64,000 bases of DNA, taken from the NCBI GenBank assembly GCA_002389385.1, contig DGOK01000118.1:5174-69173 (forward strand), given 5' to 3'. The DNA is from Rhodospirillaceae bacterium UBA4468. GTDB lineage: Bacteria > Pseudomonadota > Alphaproteobacteria > Rhodospirillales > Casp-alpha2. A program made the position numbers and the translations under genes. Shown here one piece after another: positions 27,394 to 37,348 of the stretch; within the stretch, counting starts at the first letter, position 1; every line of letters starts with the position of its first letter. Under the pieces are notes generated by a model. The model was not told where the DNA came from, did not search any database, and was given only the letters and a program-made list of their open reading frames with translations.

Positions 27394-27780
27394 TTAGTCC
27401 TTCGAAAGATCGGCGAGTATCGGGCAATCCGGGCGATCATCGCCGCGGCATGAATGCACCAGATGCGATAACGTGGCACGAAGTTGCTGCAATTCTTCCA
27501 AGCGTTTATCGACCTCAATCAAATGTTTCTCTGCGAGCGATTTCACATCCCCGCTTGCACGACCTTTATCTTCATAAAGCGAGAGTAACTGTCGACAGTT
27601 ATCAATCGAGAACCCGAGTTGCCGTGCGCGCTTAAGGAACGCAAGTTTCTGGACCGTCTGATCATTGTAATCACGGTATCCATTTGCCCGCCGATCCGGC
27701 ACTACCAGACCAATGTCATCATAATACCGAATTGTCTTTGCCGGTAATCCACTACGCGCCGCTGCATCACGAACGTTCAT
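27394..27780 (-). CDS. cueR: CueR-type MerR-family copper regulator
   Basis: 128-residue Cu(I)-responsive activator. The N-terminal winged helix-turn-helix reads NVRDAAARSGLPAKTIRYYD, followed by the long dimerisation helix and the C-terminal metal loop C-x7-C in HSCRGDDRPDCPIL, the monovalent-metal spacing of CueR. The ATG overlaps the copA stop in an ATGA arrangement, so the regulator is co-transcribed with its target and likely autoregulates. A matching operator lies upstream of copA at about 30,241-30,271. Confidence 0.93.
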   Translation of the reverse strand: MNVRDAAARSGLPAKTIRYYDDIGLVVPDRRANGYRDYNDQTVQKLAFLKRARQLGFSIDNCRQLLSLYEDKGRASGDVKSLAEKHLIEVDKRLEELQQLRATLSHLVHSCRGDDRPDCPILADLSKD

Positions 27781-30212
27781 GAGGTGCCTCCTATCTGGCG
27801 TGGTGCCCATCCCCGCAAAAGTAACGAGCTTGAAACCACACATATCGAACTGAGCGCCATGGCACCGCCTGCGATGGCAGGACTTAGATAACCAGCGGCA
27901 GCAAGCGGCAATCCAATTGCATTGAATGCGAACGCCCAAAACAAGTTCCACTTGATTCGGTTCCAGGTCGCGCGTGCGATATCAAAAGCGGCAGCTACCA
28001 ATCTTGGATCTGGGCGCATCAGCGTAATCGCCGCACTCTCCATCGCAGCGTCGCCGCCAGACCCCATGGCAATGCCAACATCTGCCTGTGCCAGGGCCGG
28101 TGCATCATTGATACCGTCTCCAACCATTGCAACGAGGTGTCCGCCATCTTGAATCCCCTTCAACACGGCAACCTTCTGATCAGGTTTGAGTGCCCCACGC
28201 ACATCATCGATCCCAAGCGTTTTCGAGATCGCCTCAGCAACAGGTACCGCATCCCCGCTCAACATAAGCGTTCGAATACCCTGTTGCCCGAGAGCACGGA
28301 CGGCGTCGAATGTCTCGTCACGAACTTCATCTCTAATGCCAAGGACGCCACAAACATTATCCGCAACAGCAACCATCACAGCCGTCTTACCTTCAGCTTC
28401 CATCTCGTCCAAAAGCAGGACAGCTTTGCTGAAGTCTATGCCTGCCTCCTGCATCATTTGGCGGTTACCAATAAACACACGCTGACCATCGACTGTTCCC
28501 TCAACACCAAGACCGACATGCGCCGTCACCGCTTGGGCTGCTCCATAACGAAGCTGCCTCTCAGATGCCGCATTCAATACGGCACGCGCCAAGGGATGCT
28601 CGGATGCGCTTTGCACAGACGATGCGGTACTAATGAGTTCGTCTTCAGTACCATTAAATGCTATCGCGTCGGTAAGAACAGGCTCTCCGCGCGTCAACGT
28701 GCCAGTTTTATCAAATGCGACCGTCTTAACACCATACGCGCGCTCAAGAACACCAACGTCTTTAATCAATATTCCCGCCCGAGCAGCAGCGCCAGTGCCC
28801 GCAACAATCGCCGTCGGCGTAGCCAATCCAAGCGCACACGGGCACGCAATGACTAGAACAGAAACAGCATTGATGATGGCGACTTCTATGCTCGCACCTG
28901 CAAGCAACCAACCTCCGAAGGCCACCAGTGCAATGATGATAACAATCGGCACAAAGACGGCGCTGACTTTATCGACAAGTCTTTGTATCGGCGCTTTCCC
29001 GCTTTGGGCGTTTTCAACCAGCCGAACAATCTTTGCCAACGTCGTGTCTTCGCCAACACGCGACACTTTGATATGAAACTCACCTGTCCCGTTTACAGCG
29101 CCACCAACAACATCATCACCGCTGAATTTCGCAACGGGCATGCTCTCACCCGTGATTAGTTGTTCATCGATGTCTGAGCGACCTTCGATGATCGCGCCAT
29201 CAACGGGGATCCTCTCACCTGGACGAACAATCACAATGTCGCCGGGCATGACCTCTTCAATCGCGACCTCGGTGATGAGATCGTTTCGGCGCACACGCGC
29301 ACGCTCAGGACGCAGCGCCATCAACATGCGGATCGCTTGAGTGGTGCCCCGCTTGGCGCGTGTTTCGATTAGCTTTCCAGCCACGATCAAGGTTATGATG
29401 ATCGCCGATGCTTCAAAATATAAAGGAGCAGTCGTCTCCAAGCCGTCTCGGAAAATGACCCGGGTGCTGAGGGCAAAAGCCGCCGATGTACCCAGCGCCA
29501 CCAACACATCCATGTTGGCGCTTTTGGCCTTTAGTGCCTTCCACGCGCCTATATAAAATCGGGCACCAATCCAGAATTGAACAGGTCCACACAATAAGAC
29601 CTGCACCCACGCCGGCACGTGATAGGCGATACCCAGCGGTGGGAGCACCATCATCAGGAGCAACGGCGTTGTCAGAGCTGCAGCAATGGTAAGCATACGT
29701 GTTTCAGACTTGAGCTGATGTGCATCAGCTTCTGATTTCAATCGCTCTTGTTCGCGCCGGACCTCGGCCTGTGTTGCACGCGGCGTTGCCTGATAGCCCG
29801 CAGCATTGGTCGCTTGTACCAACCCGTCCACAGAAAGCGATGTGCCAAGCCACGTGACACGAGCTTGCTCAAGCGCCAGATTGACGGATGCAGAAATAAC
29901 CCCCGGCACATTGGCCAAAGCTTTCTCAACCGCGTTCGCGCATCCAGCACAAGTCATGCCGGCAATATCCAAGTCAATAGCCGTCGTTTCAGGAACGAAG
30001 CCTGCTTCCTCAGTCGCCATCGCGATGACACTTGCGCGGTCCACCGCAACATTTACATGCGCCCGTTCGGTGGCAAAATCGACACGTGCATCCGCAACGC
30101 CCTCAATACCTTTGAGCACCTTTTCAGCGCGTGATGCACATCCGGCGCAGCTCATCCCCGTAATGCCAAAGTTCAGGGATGTGTCTTGTGGGTGCTTGTC
30201 AATCATCGCCAC
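27777..30212 (-). CDS. copA: Cu(I)-exporting P1B-type ATPase
   Basis: 811-residue inner-membrane copper pump. Two N-terminal heavy-metal domains carry GMSCAGCAS and GMTCAGCAN. The transmembrane metal site is CPC (VIACPCALGLATP), the phosphorylation site DKTGTLTRG, and the hinge MVGDGINDAPALAQADVG; the nucleotide domain has the SEHPLARAV His-Pro pair. The GTG at 30212 has an AAGGAGG site; an ATG two codons later is an alternative. Followed by cueR with a four-base overlap. Confidence 0.97.
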   Translation of the reverse strand: MAMIDKHPQDTSLNFGITGMSCAGCASRAEKVLKGIEGVADARVDFATERAHVNVAVDRASVIAMATEEAGFVPETTAIDLDIAGMTCAGCANAVEKALANVPGVISASVNLALEQARVTWLGTSLSVDGLVQATNAAGYQATPRATQAEVRREQERLKSEADAHQLKSETRMLTIAAALTTPLLLMMVLPPLGIAYHVPAWVQVLLCGPVQFWIGARFYIGAWKALKAKSANMDVLVALGTSAAFALSTRVIFRDGLETTAPLYFEASAIIITLIVAGKLIETRAKRGTTQAIRMLMALRPERARVRRNDLITEVAIEEVMPGDIVIVRPGERIPVDGAIIEGRSDIDEQLITGESMPVAKFSGDDVVGGAVNGTGEFHIKVSRVGEDTTLAKIVRLVENAQSGKAPIQRLVDKVSAVFVPIVIIIALVAFGGWLLAGASIEVAIINAVSVLVIACPCALGLATPTAIVAGTGAAARAGILIKDVGVLERAYGVKTVAFDKTGTLTRGEPVLTDAIAFNGTEDELISTASSVQSASEHPLARAVLNAASERQLRYGAAQAVTAHVGLGVEGTVDGQRVFIGNRQMMQEAGIDFSKAVLLLDEMEAEGKTAVMVAVADNVCGVLGIRDEVRDETFDAVRALGQQGIRTLMLSGDAVPVAEAISKTLGIDDVRGALKPDQKVAVLKGIQDGGHLVAMVGDGINDAPALAQADVGIAMGSGGDAAMESAAITLMRPDPRLVAAAFDIARATWNRIKWNLFWAFAFNAIGLPLAAAGYLSPAIAGGAMALSSICVVSSSLLLRGWAPRQIGGTS

Positions 30213-30240
30213 AGGCGACCTCCTTTTAAATTAAGTTTAT

Positions 30241-30271
30241 CATATAAAACTTCCAGTAACTGGCAGGTCAA
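30241..30271 (-). promoter_or_regulatory. CueR-type promoter/operator of copA
   Basis: On the minus strand the sequence shows a -35 TTGACC (30271-30266), a 19-base spacer and a -10 TATATG (30246-30241). The overlong spacer holds the imperfect dyad ACCTGCCAGTTACTGGAAGT, closely similar in layout to the E. coli copA CueR site. MerR-family activators untwist such 19-20 base spacers. The position, 30 bases upstream of the copA GTG, and the cueR gene in the same operon support it. Confidence 0.85.
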
Positions 30272-30415
30272 GGCATCATAAAAAAAACTAGAAAACACCC
30301 CTCATAATCCCAATATTTATTGAGCAGGCCTTTTCAAATTCCATGTTTGGATGCAAACTTGGATGTATTGCCCGACCCGATCGCGGTCATTTATCGGCAC
30401 TTAGGACTTTAAAAC

Positions 30416-31579
30416 ATGCCCGACGAAAGCAAAGCTAACGACCGCGTTACCCCTGATGAAAAGGGCGACGAAGCTACACCTTCGAAAAAACCCGGACGGG
30501 CATACCGTATCCGGCCCGCGTTCCTTATCGTGATTATTGGCATCGCTGTTGCTATCTATTTCCTCAGCCTTGAAGTTCATGAGCGTGTTGCTTTCGTCAC
30601 CGAAGAAGACGCACGCATTCAGGCTGATCTGATTACCGTTTCATCGCGTGTTGCTGGATGGGTAACCAAAATGCCCGCTGTTGAAGGTGCGAAAATCAGT
30701 GATGGCACTGTGCTGCTTCAAGTCGATAACCGGGAATCACGAATTCTAGTAACTGAGCTTGAAGCGCAGGCCGCTGGCTTGAATGCTGAACGGTCCAGGC
30801 TTGCTGCGGAGCGCGTTTTGGTCGCGAGCCAGATCGAAAGCAAGTTACAATCAGAACAGTCACTCGTTGCCGCTGCGGAGGTTGTTGTTTCATCGCTTCG
30901 CCCTCAGCGAGAGCTGGCCGAACGAGAACTAAACCGCGCGAAAAAACTATTCGATGACAAAGTCACATCGCGCCGGCAGTTGGATCAGGCAGAGTCCCAG
31001 CACCAACAAATTGATCGAGAATACCGCATTGCATACGCAGACCTTCAAGCCGCAAAATCTAGAATTGCTGAGGCAGAGGCCGACCGAGCACGTCTTGATG
31101 TTCTTGCTGCTGACGTGGTCGTCCTTGAGCAACGCGAATCTGAAACACGGGCCCGCATTGAACGCCAACGCTTGGACGTCGCAGACCGTGAAATCAAAAG
31201 CACGATCAACGGTGTGGTTGATAAAACCTTCGTTGATGTCGGTGAATACGTAACACCTGGCCAACGTTTGCTGCTGGCTCACAACCCTGCAGGTGTGTGG
31301 GTTGAAGCCAATGTGAAGGAAACCGTGGTTCGCAAATTGATTGTCGGACAGACCGTAAACATCCATGTGGATGCCTACCCTGACGAAGCATTTCTGGGCA
31401 AAGTCCAAAACATCGGTTCTGCCGCAACAAGTCAGTTTGCCCTTTTACCGACGCCAAACCCTAGCGGCAATTTCACCAAGATCACGCAGCGCCTGCCGGT
31501 CCGCATCGCCATTGATAATCCAGACGCACGTCTGCGCCCGGGCATGATGGTCGAAGTGAAGATCGCGATAGAAGAGTAA
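30416..31579 (+). CDS. HlyD/EmrA-family membrane fusion protein
   Basis: Periplasmic adaptor of 387 residues for a tripartite drug exporter. One N-terminal membrane helix (AFLIVIIGIAVAIYFLSL) follows a charged cytosolic lead. The lipoyl half-motifs VSSRVAGWVTKMPAVEGAKI and IKSTINGVVDKTFVDVGEYV flank a long coiled-coil hairpin (about residues 115-245, rich in Ala, Glu, Arg). The C-terminal beta barrel ends PGMMVEVKIAI. The partner MFS gene starts eight bases later. No TolC-type outer-membrane channel is seen in the window. Confidence 0.9.
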   Translation: MPDESKANDRVTPDEKGDEATPSKKPGRAYRIRPAFLIVIIGIAVAIYFLSLEVHERVAFVTEEDARIQADLITVSSRVAGWVTKMPAVEGAKISDGTVLLQVDNRESRILVTELEAQAAGLNAERSRLAAERVLVASQIESKLQSEQSLVAAAEVVVSSLRPQRELAERELNRAKKLFDDKVTSRRQLDQAESQHQQIDREYRIAYADLQAAKSRIAEAEADRARLDVLAADVVVLEQRESETRARIERQRLDVADREIKSTINGVVDKTFVDVGEYVTPGQRLLLAHNPAGVWVEANVKETVVRKLIVGQTVNIHVDAYPDEAFLGKVQNIGSAATSQFALLPTPNPSGNFTKITQRLPVRIAIDNPDARLRPGMMVEVKIAIEE

Positions 31580-31587
31580 CCCGGGCC

Positions 31588-33153
31588 TTGGCCGACACCT
31601 ACGAAGATCCAGCCATTCAGGCGAAATTTGACCAATACGGAACGAATTATCGATGGTTAGTCACCGTCGCTGGCCTGACCGGCGCGGTCTCTATGATTTT
31701 GTCCGCAACCATCGTTAACGTTGCCGTTCCTAGTATTATGGGTGCGTATGGCATCGGCCAGGATGTCGCGCAATGGGCGGCGACAGCGTTCCTGGCAACC
31801 ATGGTTGCAAGTCAGTTGCTTAACTCGTGGGTTGTTCGCGCCGTCGGTCAACGCACGGCCTATACGATGACATTAATCATCTTTTTTGCAGGGGCATTTG
31901 TCTGCACCTTCAGCCCCAACATCGACGTCTTGATTATTGGCCGCATGATGCAGGGATTTTCTGCAGGTATCATCCAGCCGCTGGTCTTGGCAACGATGGT
32001 CGCTGTGTTCCCAAAGAACAAACGCGGGTTCGCTGTTGGTGTGTATGGTCTCGGCGTCACGATGGCACCCAGCTTTGGCCCTTTGGTCGGGGGCATTACC
32101 ATTGATCTATTAAGCTGGCGATATGCCTTCTTGATGCCTTTGCCCTTGGTGGTTTTTGCTTTTGTTGGCGGCCTTATGTTCATGCCATCGAAAAAGTTTG
32201 AACGTCGCTTGCCACCGTTTGACTGGTGGGGTTTCGGGCTTATCTGTGTATCTTTGGTGCTTATCATGCGCGCGATTGGTAATGGTCATCGCTGGGGCTG
32301 GGGTTCTGATCTAACCTTGTTAACGGCTATTGCCGGGATAATTGCGTTCTTGCTGTTCATCTATTCTCAGCTTAAATCAAAATCACCTTTGCTGGACCCC
32401 ACCTTATTCCTAGATCCAAAATTCGCAGCGGCCATGGCCATTGGATTTGCCTTTGGTGCCGGGAACTTTGCAACGAATTACGCAATTCCCGTTTTCGTTC
32501 AGACCGTACAATATTTCTCCCCGACACAGTCGGGTATGATCCTCGTTCCAGCAGGTTTATTTTTATTCATGCTGATCCCGCTATCCGGGCGGCTCGCAGA
32601 TTCAGTGCCACCGCATATCCCGATCACCACCGGATGTATTATTTTTGCGACGGCCACGTACCTCATATCTTTTTCAGATGTAAATACGACGTTCTGGACA
32701 ATCGCAGGCCTGACGATCATGAGCCGTGCAGCACTCGGTCTTGTCATGCCCAATCTGGGCGGTGCCGCAATGCGTTCAATTTCTGCAGAGAAACTCAATG
32801 CCGCCGCGGGGGCTTATAACTTTATCCGCCAATCCGGCGGTGCATTTGGTGTTAACATTACGGCGTCGCTTATTGAATATCGAACCGCGAACCACGCCGA
32901 TTGGCTTACCACAACACAAACGTCTTCGAATGATCTGACCCGAGATTTTCTCGATCAGGTGCGCGATTTACTGCAAGCGGGCGGGCTAAACGATATTGCC
33001 CAAGAATGGGGTGCTGTCGATTATCTGGGACAAACGATTTACGCGCAGGCCCGCACATTCGGATTCCAGGATACCTTTGTGATTATCTCTGTCGCCTTCA
33101 TCATTGCCATTATTCCTGCAATGATCCTGGCCCGCTCATCACGAAAACCGTGA
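31588..33153 (+). CDS. DHA2-family MFS exporter (EmrB type)
   Basis: 521-residue transporter with about 14 membrane helices, the usual number for the DHA2 drug:proton antiporters. Motif C-like GVYGLGVTMAPSFGPLVGG and the amphipathic N-terminal lead are visible. The only start that fits is a TTG at 31588, because no ATG or GTG lies between the emrA-like stop and the first helix. It is clearly paired with the upstream membrane fusion protein. The substrate is unknown. Confidence 0.9.
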   Translation: MADTYEDPAIQAKFDQYGTNYRWLVTVAGLTGAVSMILSATIVNVAVPSIMGAYGIGQDVAQWAATAFLATMVASQLLNSWVVRAVGQRTAYTMTLIIFFAGAFVCTFSPNIDVLIIGRMMQGFSAGIIQPLVLATMVAVFPKNKRGFAVGVYGLGVTMAPSFGPLVGGITIDLLSWRYAFLMPLPLVVFAFVGGLMFMPSKKFERRLPPFDWWGFGLICVSLVLIMRAIGNGHRWGWGSDLTLLTAIAGIIAFLLFIYSQLKSKSPLLDPTLFLDPKFAAAMAIGFAFGAGNFATNYAIPVFVQTVQYFSPTQSGMILVPAGLFLFMLIPLSGRLADSVPPHIPITTGCIIFATATYLISFSDVNTTFWTIAGLTIMSRAALGLVMPNLGGAAMRSISAEKLNAAAGAYNFIRQSGGAFGVNITASLIEYRTANHADWLTTTQTSSNDLTRDFLDQVRDLLQAGGLNDIAQEWGAVDYLGQTIYAQARTFGFQDTFVIISVAFIIAIIPAMILARSSRKP

Positions 33154-33238
33154 TAATTTCAGGTTTTAACCTTCGACCTGCTCAAATATCTGGCTGATCC
33201 GTTCATAGCCCTAATCGAACTTTCGAAAAGGGCACAGA

Positions 33239-34375
33239 ATGGACATGCACAAACAAAATATAGCGCTGGATGAAGCTGAGAAATTCGCACGCCTGAGGCT
33301 TATTCGATCTGAGAATATTGGCCCCATCACCTTCTATCGCCTACTTGATCAATTTAGTTCCGCACGCGTCGCACTTGAGCATTTGCCAGACCTGGCGCGT
33401 AAAGGGGGTCGTAAAAAAGCGCTCAAGATTTCTTCTGTTAGCGACACAGAAACAGAAATTCTTGCCCTACAGGAAATTGGCGCACACATGGTTTTTTGGG
33501 GAACAGCTGAATATCCTCCATTGCTGGCACATATCGATGACGCGCCGCCAATCCTTTTCGTCCGCGGCCATCTGCATCTTATGGCCAAGAAAGCTGTTGC
33601 CGTTGTCGGGTCGCGTAATGCATCCATCAACGGACGGCGCTTTGCACAATCTATCGCACAGGCACTGGGGGAATCTGGTTATCTCGTCGTTTCCGGCATG
33701 GCACGCGGTATTGATACATCAGCCCACTTGGGTGCCCTGCCAAGCGGGACCGTTGCGGCATTAGGCGGCGGCGTGGATATGGTCTATCCCAGAGAAAACA
33801 CGGGGTTATATAACAACTTGATTGAGACCGGGGCCGTATGTTCTGAGGTCACCATCAGCACCACGCCACAGGCGCGACACTTCCCTCGGCGTAATCACAT
33901 TATATCTGGCATGTCGCGTGCCATTGTTGTGCTAGAAGCTGGTGCCAAGTCTGGATCACTCATCACCGCCAGAATGGCCCTCGAGCAAAACCGCGAAGTA
34001 TTTGCGGTACCAGGTCCGCCTCAAGATCCGCGTGTGAAAGGATCCAACGCACTGTTTCGCGATGGCGCTTATTTGACCGAAACTGCCAATGACATCCTTC
34101 AAGTGCTTTCAGATGTGAGTCCAAACGCGTTTAGCGAAGGACGACGGCGCGCTGTCAGTACGCAACCCATGTTATCATTAGATGATAAGGAACTGGACCT
34201 CGCGCGAGATCGTATTCATCAAGCATTGGACTATGGGCCGACAGATGTTGACGATATCATCAGAGACACAGGGCAAAGCCCCGCCGCGGTTGCCGCCATC
34301 TTGCTGGAACTAGAAGTTGCAGGAAAACTGGAACGTCAAAACGGCAACAAGGTGGCCTTCATTTCATCTTCGTAA
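33239..34375 (+). CDS. dprA: DNA processing protein DprA
   Basis: 378-residue protein that loads RecA onto single-stranded DNA during natural transformation; also widely kept outside competent species. N-terminal helical (SAM-like) region, then the Rossmann-fold core with VVGSRNASINGRRFAQ, VVSGMARGIDTSAHLGAL, the GGGVDMVYPREN segment, and a C-terminal winged-helix DprA module (ALDYGPTDVDDIIRDTGQSP). An AAGGG site precedes the ATG at 33239. In related genomes it follows plsY; here a 22.9 kb block lies between. No other competence genes are in the window. Confidence 0.93.
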   Translation: MDMHKQNIALDEAEKFARLRLIRSENIGPITFYRLLDQFSSARVALEHLPDLARKGGRKKALKISSVSDTETEILALQEIGAHMVFWGTAEYPPLLAHIDDAPPILFVRGHLHLMAKKAVAVVGSRNASINGRRFAQSIAQALGESGYLVVSGMARGIDTSAHLGALPSGTVAALGGGVDMVYPRENTGLYNNLIETGAVCSEVTISTTPQARHFPRRNHIISGMSRAIVVLEAGAKSGSLITARMALEQNREVFAVPGPPQDPRVKGSNALFRDGAYLTETANDILQVLSDVSPNAFSEGRRRAVSTQPMLSLDDKELDLARDRIHQALDYGPTDVDDIIRDTGQSPAAVAAILLELEVAGKLERQNGNKVAFISSS

Positions 34376-34470
34376 CAACTTACACTAAAATGTGTCTGAA
34401 ACCAAATTCAGGTGATTTATTTCTACGCAATAGGCGTGGAAACCGTACACATCGAGCAGAAAGGCCTCGG

Positions 34471-34518
34471 AATATTTTTTTAACCCCCATTAATCCATTG
34501 TTTTAATTGGGGAATATT
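34471..34518. repeat. AT-rich inverted repeat in the dprA-topA gap
   Basis: The 282-base gap before topA contains an imperfect inverted repeat: AATATT at 34471-34476 and 34513-34518, and CCCCATTAA (34485-34493) facing TTAATTGGGG (34503-34512) with one bulged base. There is no terminal T run after the right arm, so it is not a standard intrinsic terminator. It could be a protein-binding dyad or a weak transcript hairpin. Nothing else was recognised in the gap. Confidence 0.35.
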
Positions 34519-34657
34519 AGGTTTCACATACCTTCTCAGGCAATCTTGTGAAATTTACCCTGTTGACGGCAGCTTATTTTATCGCCAATTCTCCCCTGCC
34601 CCGAGATGATGATCGTCTCTTGAGGGCACGAAACTTGAAAACAGATATTGGGTAGGC

Positions 34658-37288
34658 ATGACAAGCGTCGTCGTCGTCGAATCGCCAGCAAAGGCAAAAA
34701 CTATTAACAAGTATCTCGGAGACGACTATATAGTCCTCGCGAGTAACGGACATATTCGTGATCTTCCGTCGAAAAATGGCTCCGTAGACCCGGATGGCGA
34801 TTTCACTATGAAATGGGAAATCGATAGCCGTCGCAAAAAGCATGTCGACGAAATAGCCAAAGCTGTCAAAAAAGCTGACGCCCTTTATCTCGCGACCGAT
34901 CCGGACCGTGAAGGCGAAGCCATATCTTGGCACGTCAGAGAAGTCCTCGAAGACAAAAAGCTTCTGACGGGTAAAATTGTTAAACGCGTGGTCTTTAACG
35001 AGATCACCAAGGATGCCGTCCAGGAAGCCTTTAATAATCCGCGCGAACTCGATATCGAATTGGTCGATGCTTATATGGCCAGGCGCGCGCTCGACTATCT
35101 TGTTGGCTTCACGCTATCACCTGTGTTGTGGCGCAAACTTCCAGGTTCACGTTCCGCGGGACGCGTACAGTCTGTTGCCCTTCGCCTGATTTGCGAACGC
35201 GAACTTGATATTGAGATGTTCAAGCCCGAGGAATACTGGACGATCAATGCCACATTCCAAACTCCTCGCGGCGATAATTTCAAAGCTTCGCTCACGCGCT
35301 TGAATAGCGAAAAGGTGAGCAAGTTCACAATCAATTCTGAGGACCTCGCCAATCAAGCGGTTGCCGCAATTGAAGCTCGGGAATTCACCACAGGCGAGAT
35401 TGAGCGCAAACAAACACGCCGTTACCCTGCACCACCTTTTACGACCTCGACGATGCAACAAGAAGCATCGCGAAAGCTCTACTTTGGTGCTCGCAAAACC
35501 ATGCAAACGGCGCAGAACCTTTATGAGGGTGTGCGTATCGGCGGCGAGACTGTTGGTCTGATCACCTACATGCGAACAGATGGCGTGCAGATGGCGCGCG
35601 AAGCGATCTCTGCTGCCCGCAATGTTATTCAAGAAACCCACGGGTCCAAGTATTTGCCTTCGACGCCCAGGGAATACAAATCCAAAGCCAAGAACGCGCA
35701 AGAAGCACACGAGGCAATACGTCCAACGGACGTCCGCCGCACGCCAAATTCTGTTGAACAGTATCTGAACGCGGATCAACTTAAGCTCTACACGTTGATC
35801 TGGAAGCGTACGCTGGCAAGCCAAATGGAAGCTGCCGTTCTGGATCAAGTCGGTGTCGACATGTTCTCTGCTGACCGTGCCGTGGCATTCCGTGCGACGG
35901 GCTCGGTCATCGCGTTTGATGGCTTCATGAAGCTTTACCGCGAAGGCGAAGACGATAAAAAAGATGATGATGGCGGTGGGCGAATCCTCCCCGTGTTGAA
36001 CCAAGGTGAAGACCTTGGTCGCGAAGAGACATTACCCGAGCAGCATTTCACACAGCCACCACCTCGCTTTAGTGAAGCCTCCTTGGTTAAAAAGCTTGAA
36101 GAACTTGGTATCGGCCGCCCATCGACGTATGCATCGATTATCTCGGTGCTGCAGGACCGAAACTATGTTCGCATCGACAAGCGCCGGTTTATTCCAGAAG
36201 ACCGCGGCCGGTTGGTAACAACGTTTCTCTCAAGTTTCTTTGAGCGCTACGTTGAATACGATTTCACAGCTGATCTCGAAGAAAAACTCGACCATGTATC
36301 CGGCGGGCAACTTGCCTGGAAACAGGTGCTCGTAGATTTCTGGGTCGATTTCAAAGCCAAGGTCGATGATACAAAAGACTTATCCGTTCGTAATGTTCTG
36401 GATGTCTTGAACGAAGAACTGCGTCCTCACTTCTTTCCAGAGCGTGCAGATGGCTCTGATGCCAGAAGCTGCCCCAAGTGTAAGACCGGCGAATTGTCGA
36501 TCAAGCTCGGCCGCCATGGCGCGTTCCTCGGATGCTCCAGTTATCCAGAATGCAACTTTACGACACCCCTCGGTTCCGACCCTGCTTTGAACGAGCTTGG
36601 CGAAGGTCCCAAAGAGTTGGGTAAAGATCCAGAGACCGGCAAGCTGATCACCATGCGCCAGGGGCCTTATGGGCCTTATATCCAACTCGGCGAAGAAGAG
36701 CTGGATGGCAAAAAGAAGATCAAGCTGAAGCGTGCGTCCTTACCACAAGGTGTTGATCCCGCAGAAATGGATCTCGAGAAAGCGCTTGGGCTGATGTCCT
36801 TGCCACGCCTGGTCGGTATCGATCCCATGTCTGGATTTGAAATCCGCGCGAATATCGGTCGTTTTGGTCCGTTCATTATTTGTGGCGGCACCTATGTCTC
36901 ATTGAAAAAAGATGAAGATGATGTGCTGAGCATCGGCCTTAATAGGGCTGTGACTTTGCTGGGCGACAAGCCGCGTAAAGATCCACCTAAAGAATTGGGC
37001 AAGCATCCAAAAAACAAAAAACCGATCATGGTCAAAGATGGTCGTTGGGGTCCTTACGTGCAGAACAGCCGCACCATGGCGCGCTTGCCAAAAGAAATGG
37101 TCAAAGACGACGTGACTATTGAAATGGCCATTGAGTGGATTGATGCCAAGAGCAATGGCGGCAAAGGTCCGAAAGCAAAGCCAGCGGCGAAGGCTAAGCC
37201 AAAAAAGAAAGCCACCGCCAAGAAGAAACCTGCTGCGAAGAAAAAAGCGCCTGCAAAAAAGAAAGCGCCTGACGCTGCTGACGATTAG
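34658..37288 (+). CDS. topA: DNA topoisomerase I
   Basis: Type IA topoisomerase of 876 residues that relaxes negative supercoils. TOPRIM start VVVVESPAKAKTINKYLG, the acidic ATDPDREGEAISWHV, and the catalytic Tyr near residue 303 in LITYMRTDGVQ are present. A C4 zinc-ribbon module (CPKCKTGELSIKLG, then GCSSYPEC) is followed by several FGPYI/YGPYI repeats of the bacterial C-terminal type and a lysine-rich tail of about 45 residues. dprA-topA-rnr order is typical of alphaproteobacteria. Confidence 0.97.
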   Translation: MTSVVVVESPAKAKTINKYLGDDYIVLASNGHIRDLPSKNGSVDPDGDFTMKWEIDSRRKKHVDEIAKAVKKADALYLATDPDREGEAISWHVREVLEDKKLLTGKIVKRVVFNEITKDAVQEAFNNPRELDIELVDAYMARRALDYLVGFTLSPVLWRKLPGSRSAGRVQSVALRLICERELDIEMFKPEEYWTINATFQTPRGDNFKASLTRLNSEKVSKFTINSEDLANQAVAAIEAREFTTGEIERKQTRRYPAPPFTTSTMQQEASRKLYFGARKTMQTAQNLYEGVRIGGETVGLITYMRTDGVQMAREAISAARNVIQETHGSKYLPSTPREYKSKAKNAQEAHEAIRPTDVRRTPNSVEQYLNADQLKLYTLIWKRTLASQMEAAVLDQVGVDMFSADRAVAFRATGSVIAFDGFMKLYREGEDDKKDDDGGGRILPVLNQGEDLGREETLPEQHFTQPPPRFSEASLVKKLEELGIGRPSTYASIISVLQDRNYVRIDKRRFIPEDRGRLVTTFLSSFFERYVEYDFTADLEEKLDHVSGGQLAWKQVLVDFWVDFKAKVDDTKDLSVRNVLDVLNEELRPHFFPERADGSDARSCPKCKTGELSIKLGRHGAFLGCSSYPECNFTTPLGSDPALNELGEGPKELGKDPETGKLITMRQGPYGPYIQLGEEELDGKKKIKLKRASLPQGVDPAEMDLEKALGLMSLPRLVGIDPMSGFEIRANIGRFGPFIICGGTYVSLKKDEDDVLSIGLNRAVTLLGDKPRKDPPKELGKHPKNKKPIMVKDGRWGPYVQNSRTMARLPKEMVKDDVTIEMAIEWIDAKSNGGKGPKAKPAAKAKPKKKATAKKKPAAKKKAPAKKKAPDAADD

Positions 37289-37291
37289 AAA

Positions 37292-37311
37292 GCGTGCTAG
37301 ATCCAGCACGC
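37292..37311 (+). other. perfect 7-bp hairpin between topA and rnr
   Basis: GCGTGCT (37292-37298), loop AGATCC, AGCACGC (37305-37311), starting three bases after the topA stop codon. It is followed by CCCTTGTCG, not a T run, so it is not a clear intrinsic terminator. It may protect the topA mRNA end or limit read-through into rnr, which begins 38 bases later. Confidence 0.5.
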
Positions 37312-37348
37312 CCTTGTCGCCAACGGCATCGCAGCTTACGTTCTCTGC

